This document shows positions 7,807 to 12,394 of a DNA stretch of 12,394 nucleotides, piece by piece; position 1 is the stretch's first letter, and every line of letters begins with the position of its first letter. Under the pieces are notes generated by a model. That model searched no databases. It was not told the origin of the DNA and was given only the letters and a program-made list of their open reading frames with translations. Origin of the DNA: an uncultured Kiloniellales bacterium (GTDB taxonomy: Bacteria > Pseudomonadota > Alphaproteobacteria > Kiloniellales > JAKSDN01); contig CAMYMY010000059.1 of the NCBI GenBank assembly GCA_947259625.1, positions 1 through 12,394 on the forward strand, written 5' to 3'. Made by a program: the position numbers and the translations under genes.

Positions 7807-9032
7807 TGACGGCTTTCAAGGGTCTGCGGAGACAGGGCGAGCAATTCCGTGACTTGGTTGTTCGGCACCGGGTCGCCGAGATCATGTTCTACGTCTTGAT
7901 CGCGTCCTTTTTCCTCCTGGAGACCCGCCTGCATCGCAATTTGTTCTACCTGTTTCTGCCGTTCTTCATCGCCTGGCTCGCGCGCCGCGAGATTTGGCAG
8001 CGCCTCGGTCGGTCGCGCCTCTGTGGGCTCGTGCTGCTCTACCTGGGCTATTTCTGGGTCTCGCAGTTCTGGTCCTCGGGCTACGACCTCGAGGACTTCA
8101 TGAATGCGACCCGGATCTTCCTGTTCATCGTGATCTTCCTGGCGGTCGGCATCACGCTTTTCGAGCGGGCGCCGACGGCCGTCGCGAAGCTCTCGACGGT
8201 GACTTTCGTCGTGGCGGCGGTGACCGCCGGCATGGCGCTCGTCCTGTTTCTCACGACGAGTGAGCCGTTCCACGACCGCTTCGAGGGCTTCGGCCGGGCC
8301 GGCCACCCGATCCTCGGCGCCCACCTCTATGCGGCCGCGCTGCTGGTTGTCGTGGCCCACCTCCTGCCGCGGGCGGAGAGCCTGTCGCTGCGCCTGCTCT
8401 ACGAGACGGCCGTCGTGCTTTTCGCGCTCGTGATCGGGCTCAGCCTCAGCCGCGGACCGATTCTGGCGACGGCTCTGACGATCGTCGTCATTGCGCTCCT
8501 GAGAGGCAACGTCTGGATCTACCTTTCGGCGGGACTGCTGCTGGTCACCATCCCGGTGGCCTACGCCATCTTCGGGCTGGAGCTCGGCGATCTCGTTTCG
8601 CGCGGCGCCAGCAGCCGTCCGGCGCTCTGGTCGGCGGCCTGGGAGCTCATTGGCGAGGCGCCGCTGTTCGGTCACGGCCTGGTGGCCGAGGTCGCGTTCC
8701 GGAACGAGGCGGGCATCCTCTACCGCTCGCCGCATAACATCCTGTTGGCCAATCTCGTGCACGGCGGTGTCGTGGCGCTCGCCCTCGTCCTGGCGATCTA
8801 TGCCTTGGCGTTTGCCGCCGTGTTGCGGCAGGTCCGCCAGCCCGAGGCTGTCCTCGCCGGCGGCCTGCTGCTGTTCGGATTTCTCGCCGGCCAGACCGAC
8901 TACCGGCTGTTCTACGTGAACCTCAATCCCGAGTGGCTGACTTTCTGGCTGCCGCTCGCGATCCTGGGCCGTTACGACCTCGCCAAGCCCGACACGCAGG
9001 AATTGCAGGAATTGGGGTCAGACTCGATTTAG
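7806..9032 (+). CDS. O-antigen ligase/polymerase-like polytopic membrane protein (Wzy_C/WaaL type)
   Basis: A 408-residue inner-membrane protein with roughly ten hydrophobic segments, expected to polymerise glycan repeats or transfer them onto lipid A-core or another acceptor on the periplasmic side. Family hallmarks are GLSLSRGPILAT (SRG at 215-217), SSRPALWSAAWELIGEAPLF then GHG (about 269-291), and the periplasmic SPHNILLANLVHGG (His310) before further membrane helices. Ligase and polymerase cannot be separated by sequence alone. ATG 7806 overlaps the previous stop by one base; GTG 7803 immediately before is the alternative. The last residues, QELGSDSI, are encoded by the left arm of a 25-bp inverted repeat that also provides the TAG, so the original C-terminus may have been replaced. 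Confidence 0.8.
   Translation: MTAFKGLRRQGEQFRDLVVRHRVAEIMFYVLIASFFLLETRLHRNLFYLFLPFFIAWLARREIWQRLGRSRLCGLVLLYLGYFWVSQFWSSGYDLEDFMNATRIFLFIVIFLAVGITLFERAPTAVAKLSTVTFVVAAVTAGMALVLFLTTSEPFHDRFEGFGRAGHPILGAHLYAAALLVVVAHLLPRAESLSLRLLYETAVVLFALVIGLSLSRGPILATALTIVVIALLRGNVWIYLSAGLLLVTIPVAYAIFGLELGDLVSRGASSRPALWSAAWELIGEAPLFGHGLVAEVAFRNEAGILYRSPHNILLANLVHGGVVALALVLAIYALAFAAVLRQVRQPEAVLAGGLLLFGFLAGQTDYRLFYVNLNPEWLTFWLPLAILGRYDLAKPDTQELQELGSDSI
8997..9014 (+). repeat. 9-bp tandem duplication at the edge of the inverted repeat
   Basis: CAGGAATTG occurs twice in direct succession (8997-9005 and 9006-9014), encoding QELQEL near the end of the membrane protein. The second copy overlaps the left arm of the inverted repeat. 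It may be a mark of insertion or of slippage. Confidence 0.6.
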
Positions 9033-9094
9033 TCCCGGCGTCGGCGTGATTTTCGATGGAAGAGGCCCGCTAAATCGAGTCTGACCCCAATTCC
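9008..9094. repeat. Perfect 25-bp inverted repeat that forms the 3' ends of two convergent genes
   Basis: The arms are 9008-9032 and 9070-9094, with a 37-nt loop. Each arm reads toward the loop as GGAATTGGGGTCAGACTCGA followed by TTTAG. The TAG in each arm is the stop codon of the gene entering from that side, in the same frame in both cases, giving ELGSDSI at both C-termini. The transcript in either direction could form a long hairpin and act as a bidirectional terminator, although no clean U-tract follows. The GGGGTCAGACTCGA core is familiar to me from dispersed, transposase-associated repeats of Proteobacteria; this was not checked by a search. Confidence 0.9.
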
Positions 9095-9603
9095 GCCGAT
9101 TCTGCAGCAGCGCAGGCGGTGCCGTAGACGAGCGCCGGCGCGCCGAACAGCTCGGTCTCCCGTTCCCGCGTTTCACCCAGCTTCTCGGCGACCCGGATCG
9201 AGGCGGCGTTGTCCGGCCGGATCAGGCTGATGACGTGCTCCGCGCCCACGGTCCCGAAGGCGTAGGCGAGCGAAGCGCGCCCGCCCTCGGTGGCGAGGCC
9301 CCGCCCCCAATGGCTGCGCGCCACCAGCCAGCCGACCTCCAGGCCCGGCCAGCCCTCCGGGTTCAAGAGTCCGATGCGGCCGACCAAGCGCCCGCTCGTC
9401 TTCTCCTCGGCGGCCCAGAGGCCGTAGCCGCGCAGCGTCCAGTGGCCGAGGCACCAGGCGATGTCCATCCAGGCCCGCGCCCGGTCCCGCGGCCCGCCCA
9501 TGAAGGTCATGGTCTCGGGCTCGGCCACGATCGCCGCATATTGGTCCAGGTCCGCCTCGCGGAACTGCCTGAGCCGCAGCCGCTCCGTTTCCAAGCTGGT
9601 CAT
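9070..9603 (-). CDS. GNAT-family N-acetyltransferase (RimJ/RimL-like)
   Basis: Acetyl-CoA-dependent N-acetyltransferase of 177 residues. The N-terminus TSLETERLRLRQFREADLDQ is typical of the RimJ/RimL/Acetyltransf_3 group. LVGRIGLLNPEGWPGLEVGW (about 73-92) is the central beta strand region, ARSHWGRGLATEGG (95-108) is the acetyl-CoA pyrophosphate loop (R-x-x-W-G-R-G-x-A), and RPDNAASIRVAEKLG (129-143) is the usual C-terminal motif. The substrate (a ribosomal protein, an antibiotic or a small molecule) cannot be inferred. ATG 9603 follows GGAGG at 9610-9614 on the minus strand, well spaced. The C-terminal ELGSDSI and stop are encoded by the right arm of the inverted repeat and probably do not belong to the original protein. 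The gene converges on the membrane-protein gene and diverges from the DUF455 gene. Confidence 0.88.
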   Translation of the reverse strand: MTSLETERLRLRQFREADLDQYAAIVAEPETMTFMGGPRDRARAWMDIAWCLGHWTLRGYGLWAAEEKTSGRLVGRIGLLNPEGWPGLEVGWLVARSHWGRGLATEGGRASLAYAFGTVGAEHVISLIRPDNAASIRVAEKLGETRERETELFGAPALVYGTACAAAESAELGSDSI

Positions 9604-9644
9604 CGCCCGCCTCCGCGGCTATTACCCTCGGGGATTACCCGAAT

Positions 9645-9668
9645 TCGAAATCTCTGAGTCGGACCCCA
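9645..9668 (+). repeat. Degenerate copy of the inverted-repeat arm upstream of the GNAT gene
   Basis: GAGTCGGACCCCA (9656-9668) differs at one base from GAGTCTGACCCCA in the right arm at 9070-9094 and has the same orientation. An AAATC lies a few bases upstream, as in the intact arm. The GNAT gene is thus flanked by directly repeated, unequal copies. The match is short, so homology is likely but not certain. Confidence 0.45.
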
Positions 9669-9670
9669 TG

Positions 9671-9724
9671 CTTCGACAGTATGAGGCCCTCATGTTAAGC
9701 CTCCTCATCCCGAGCTTGTCGAGG
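9671..9724. repeat. Imperfect palindromic intergenic repeat
   Basis: CTTCGACAGTATGAGG (9671-9686) and CCTCATCCCGAGCTTGTCGA, extending to 9724, form an imperfect inverted repeat with a few unpaired bases. The right arm closely resembles the dispersed intergenic element of the form CCTCATCCTGAGCTTGTCGA that I recognise from many alphaproteobacterial genomes. It lies in the gap between the divergent GNAT and DUF455 genes. It is not conserved enough to call a functional terminator. Confidence 0.6.
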
Positions 9725-9803
9725 GACGAAACACGAGGTCCGGGACAATGGCTCGCGATTGTTGGTCTGCCGGACCACCGAAACGCATTTGGACGCCCAT
9801 GCC

Positions 9804-10601
9804 ATGACCCTCTCGCTCCCGGAAGCCGCCGTCGCCGTGCTCTCGGCCGCCCAGCCGGCGGACAAGGTGAGACTGACGCGGGACTACGCCGCCGCGTGGC
9901 AGGCCGGGGACATGCCCAGTGTCGGCCCCGCGGAGCCGCCGCGGCACCCGGCCCGGCCGGACCGGCCCGCGCTGCGCCGGCCGGGCGACATGCCCAAGCG
10001 CCGGGCCGGCGGCCTGCGGGGCCGAATCGCCCTGCTCCACGCGCTCGCCCACATCGAGCTGAACGCCATCGACCTCGCCTGGGACCTGATCGCGCGCTTC
10101 GCCGGCGAGCCCCTGCCCTGCGCCGTTTCGGACGACTGGGTAAGCGTGGCCGAGGACGAGGCCAGGCACTTCGAGCTGCTGGCCGGGCGCCTGGCCGATC
10201 TCGGCGCGGCCTACGGCGACCTGCCGGCCCACGACGGCCTGTGGCAGGCGGCCGAGGAGACCGCCCACGACCTGCTGGCGCGCCTGGCCGTGGTGCCGCT
10301 GGTGCTGGAGGCGCGCGGCCTGGACGTGACGCCGGCCATGATCGAAAAGCTGAAGGCGGCCGGCGACCCGGAGAGCGCCGCCGTGCTGCAGGTGATCTAC
10401 GACGAGGAGATCGGCCACGTGGCCGCGGGCAAGCGCAGCTTCGACTTCTTCTGCGAGAAGCGCGGCCTCGAGCCGCTCGCGACCTGGCAGGACCTGGTGC
10501 GCCGCCACTTCAAGGGCGCCCTCAAGCCGCCATTCAACACCGAGGCCCGCGACCGTGCCGGATTCCCAGCAGAGTACTACGCGCCACTCGCCGCGCCGTG
10601 A
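9804..10601 (+). CDS. DUF455 family protein (ferritin-like fold)
   Basis: A 265-residue cytosolic protein of the COG2833/DUF455 family, predicted to have a ferritin-like four-helix bundle with a possible di-metal site. Its reaction is unknown to me. Family blocks are visible in order: PARPDRPALRRPGDMPKRR (about 49-67), HALAHIELNAIDLAWDL (Glu85), EDEARHFELL (Glu119, His122), YGDLPAHDGLW, TAHDLLARLAVVPLVLEARG (about 153-172), DEEIGHVAAG (Glu201/Glu202, His205), and KPPFN near the C-terminus. The spaced Glu and ExxH residues are consistent with metal binding; this is inference. ATG 9804 gives the MTLSLPEAAV start common in the family. TTG 9759 would add 15 unconserved residues. The gene is divergent from GNAT and converges with the aminotransferase gene 34 nt downstream. 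Confidence 0.88.
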   Translation: MTLSLPEAAVAVLSAAQPADKVRLTRDYAAAWQAGDMPSVGPAEPPRHPARPDRPALRRPGDMPKRRAGGLRGRIALLHALAHIELNAIDLAWDLIARFAGEPLPCAVSDDWVSVAEDEARHFELLAGRLADLGAAYGDLPAHDGLWQAAEETAHDLLARLAVVPLVLEARGLDVTPAMIEKLKAAGDPESAAVLQVIYDEEIGHVAAGKRSFDFFCEKRGLEPLATWQDLVRRHFKGALKPPFNTEARDRAGFPAEYYAPLAAP

Positions 10602-10635
10602 GCGGCCGCGAAAGGCCGACCCGACTCTGGATCCC

Positions 10636-12036
10636 TCACCTCTTTCGGGTGTCCGGCACTCCAAGCTCCCGAACGAAGTCATTCAATGTGGACTCCAGCC
10701 GGCCGAGAAGCTCGCGGCACTCCTCCTCGGTGATGATGAGCGGCGGAGCGACGATGAACCAGTGGCCGTAGCGGCCCCCGGAAGTCGGGCGCGAATAGAT
10801 CATCAGGCCGTTGCGGAGACCGTGAATACGCACCTTGTCGGCGGGAAGCAGGTCGTTCGGCAGTAGCGCCTTCGTCTCGCGGTCGGCGACCAGCTCGACC
10901 GCCATCAGCAGTCCGAGCCCGCGAACATCGCCGACGATCGGACTTCGTGTCCGCAGGTCCTCGAGGCCGGCGCGCAGCTGGGCGCCGCGCCGGGCGGCGC
11001 AGGCGACGAGGTCCAGGCGCTCGTATTCGTCGAGAACCGCCAGGCCGGCGGCGCAGGAGACCGGGTTGGCGTTATAGGAGTACTGGAATTCGAACCCGGT
11101 GAGGCCGGCCAGCTTGTCGACCATCGCCGCGGGTGCGAGCATGGCGCCCAGCGGGCTGTAGCCGGAGCCCAGTCCCTTTGCCATCGTGACGATATCCGGC
11201 AGCGCGTCCGGCCAGTGATGCGCCGCCAGGAACTTCCCCGTACGGCCTGCACCGCAGAGGATCTCGTCGAACACGAGGTGGACGTCGTGGCGGCTGCAGA
11301 TGTCGCGAATGCCGCGGATGTAGGCTGCCGGCGGCACCACGCAGCCGGTCGAGAGGCCGCCGACGGGCTCGATGACGAAGGCCAGGACCTGCTCGGCGCC
11401 GAGCTCGATGATCTTGCGCTCGAGCGCGCCGGCGCAGTGCCGGGCGTAGCTCTCCGCGTCGTGGTTCTCGGGCAGGCGGTAGCCGAACGGCGCCGGCACC
11501 TTTTCCGATGCCGCGGCGAATCCCTCGAGGAACGGGGCCATCGTCACCTCGCCGTTCATCGCCAGCGTCGCGATGGTCGCGCCGTGATAGGACGGCTGGC
11601 AGGTGATGATGACGCGTTTCGATGCCTTGCCGGTGGCCACCGCGTATTGGCGGAGGAACTTCAGGGCGTTTTCCATCGCCTCGCTGCCGCCGGAGGTCAG
11701 GCTGGCCCGCTCGAAGCCCGGCCCGGCCAGCCGGGCGAGGCGCTCCGAATAGGCGATATTGGCGCGGTTCCTGGCGAGCCGCGCAAAGGCGTATTCGACG
11801 GTCTTCGCCTGCGCGGCCATGGCGTCGGCCACCCGCGCGTTGCCATGACCGATGTTGCTGACGACCGGTCCCGAAGAGACGTCGATATAGCGGTTGCCGT
11901 CTTCGTCCCACATATGGATGCCCGCGGCGCGCTCGATCACCGGCAGCGGCACGATGTTCCTCTTGGCATAGAACGCGTCCTGCCCGCCGCCGAACGCGGG
12001 GGCCGCGTCGTGGCTGGCAACCTTGGGATCGTCCAT
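10636..12036 (-). CDS. Class III PLP-dependent aminotransferase
   Basis: Cytosolic pyridoxal-phosphate enzyme of fold type I, class III (omega-aminotransferase group). It moves an amino group, often from an omega-amine or beta-amino compound, to pyruvate or 2-oxoglutarate. Numbered from the Met at 12042 (468 residues): SGGSEAMENALK (117-128) binds the PLP phosphate, YHG (152-154) stacks on the ring, FVIEPVGG (222-229), FDE (258-260) contacts the pyridine nitrogen, and MAKGLGSGYSPLGA (287-300) holds the Schiff-base Lys289. YNANPVSCAAGLAVL (323-337) follows. Length and all catalytic residues are normal. The substrate cannot be fixed by sequence. The Met at 12036 is preferred because AGGGG lies 7 nt upstream; Met 12042 would leave only 1 nt. 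A LysR-type gene lies just upstream on the same strand. Confidence 0.92.
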   Translation of the reverse strand: MDDPKVASHDAAPAFGGGQDAFYAKRNIVPLPVIERAAGIHMWDEDGNRYIDVSSGPVVSNIGHGNARVADAMAAQAKTVEYAFARLARNRANIAYSERLARLAGPGFERASLTSGGSEAMENALKFLRQYAVATGKASKRVIITCQPSYHGATIATLAMNGEVTMAPFLEGFAAASEKVPAPFGYRLPENHDAESYARHCAGALERKIIELGAEQVLAFVIEPVGGLSTGCVVPPAAYIRGIRDICSRHDVHLVFDEILCGAGRTGKFLAAHHWPDALPDIVTMAKGLGSGYSPLGAMLAPAAMVDKLAGLTGFEFQYSYNANPVSCAAGLAVLDEYERLDLVACAARRGAQLRAGLEDLRTRSPIVGDVRGLGLLMAVELVADRETKALLPNDLLPADKVRIHGLRNGLMIYSRPTSGGRYGHWFIVAPPLIITEEECRELLGRLESTLNDFVRELGVPDTRKR

Positions 12037-12094
12037 CCTCATACCCCTGAGATCATCGTCGACCGGATTGCGCGAAAGCTTCCCGAATGGCCCC

Positions 12095-12131
12095 GATTGT
12101 CTTCATAGTATCGATATAGATCGCGGGTCAA
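12095..12131 (-). promoter_or_regulatory. Candidate promoter for the aminotransferase gene
   Basis: On the minus strand, TTGACC (12131-12126), an 18-nt spacer and TATGAA (12107-12102) make a fair sigma70-type promoter, starting transcription near 12095, about 60 nt before the start codon. The spacer contains the palindrome TATCGATA, and ATC-N6-GAT also occurs there. It might be contacted by the neighbouring LysR-type regulator. Sequence inference only. Confidence 0.45.
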
Positions 12132-12144
12132 ATCCGATCGCCGG

Positions 12145-12394
12145 TCAGCTGTCGAATTGATTCGAGGCGATCTTCCTCAAGTTCTCGAGAACGGCGTCCA
12201 GCAGGTTCGCATCCGCCTCGGCCGGGTAGACCACGTAGGCGGGGTAGTGGAACACGGGCATCCGAGACACGAGCTTGAGCGTCCCGCCTTTCAGGTAAGG
12301 CGCGACCAGCCGCTTTGGGAAGTAGCCCGAGGCAGGGTTCCTCAGGAGGTAGTTCAGGCTGAGGGAACCGAGCTCCATGTAGAGGCCCGGAGTC
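12145..12394 (-). CDS. LysR-type transcriptional regulator, C-terminal fragment cut by the window edge
   Basis: The frame is open to the window end (T-P-G-L-Y precedes the Met at 12378), so the gene continues beyond the right edge and that Met is internal. About 82 residues are visible. LGSLSLNYLLRN, SGYFPKRLVAPYLKGGTLKL and MPVFHYPAYVVYP match the second half of the LysR substrate-binding domain, in which a hydrophobic block is followed by a G-x-L-x-x-V strand and a YPxYxVYP-like segment. The DNA-binding helix-turn-helix would lie outside the window. The gene is on the same strand as the aminotransferase, about 110 nt upstream of its start, and is a candidate regulator of it. The family call is from pattern recognition on a short piece. 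Confidence 0.8.
   Translation of the reverse strand, partial: TPGLYMELGSLSLNYLLRNPASGYFPKRLVAPYLKGGTLKLVSRMPVFHYPAYVVYPAEADANLLDAVLENLRKIASNQFDS

Noticed and set aside
7767..8762. 331-residue minus-strand open frame opposite the ligase-like gene
   Set aside because: It is a charged, low-complexity translation that mirrors the hydrophobic membrane protein on the other strand.
10603..10618. CGGCC-GCGAAA-GGCCG hairpin after the DUF455 gene as a terminator
   Set aside because: The stem is only 5 bp with no T-run, and such pairs are common by chance in this G+C-rich DNA.
11215..12108. Plus-strand open frame opposite the aminotransferase
   Set aside because: The minus strand carries all PLP-binding residues, and the plus translation has no recognisable domain.
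1..12394. CRISPR arrays, toxin-antitoxin pairs, phage defence genes, tRNA or rRNA genes
   Set aside because: No regularly spaced repeats, defence-gene motifs or structural RNA signatures were seen on either strand.

Overview
The window reads as GC-rich alphaproteobacterial chromosome, probably Rhodospirillales or a relative. This is inferred from the GlnE and DUF455 sequences, the PleC/DivJ-like style of the kinases and the strong G/C third-position bias. Genes are densely packed on both strands. No rRNA, tRNA or CRISPR was seen.

Left part (1-6151, all + strand): the 3' three quarters of glnE (glutamine synthetase adenylyltransferase/removase), then two tandem, paralogous membrane histidine kinases, then bcp (thiol peroxidase). 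No response regulator lies nearby. Each kinase follows a strikingly A+T-rich gap (2208-2369 and 3969-4129). The bcp leader holds a near-perfect 13-nt inverted repeat directly before its Shine-Dalgarno sequence.

Middle part (6152-9803): this looks like an accessory insertion. It holds the decayed N-terminal end of an IS1380-family transposase, a two-gene surface-polysaccharide unit (GT-B-type glycosyltransferase overlapping an O-antigen ligase/polymerase-like membrane protein), and a convergent GNAT acetyltransferase. The ligase and GNAT genes end in the two arms of a perfect 25-bp inverted repeat. The repeat supplies both stop codons and gives these unrelated proteins the same C-terminus, ELGSDSI. 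Degenerate repeat sequence also lies upstream of the GNAT gene, followed by a second kind of palindromic intergenic repeat.

Right part (9804-12394): a DUF455 ferritin-like protein on the + strand converges on a class III PLP aminotransferase on the - strand. Upstream of the aminotransferase on the same strand is the C-terminal end of a LysR-type regulator, cut by the window edge. A plausible sigma70-type promoter lies between regulator and aminotransferase, so the regulator may control it.

No wholly new system is evident. The most unusual signals are the coding inverted repeat that sets two C-termini, the tandem orphan kinases in A+T-rich surroundings, and the bcp leader dyad.
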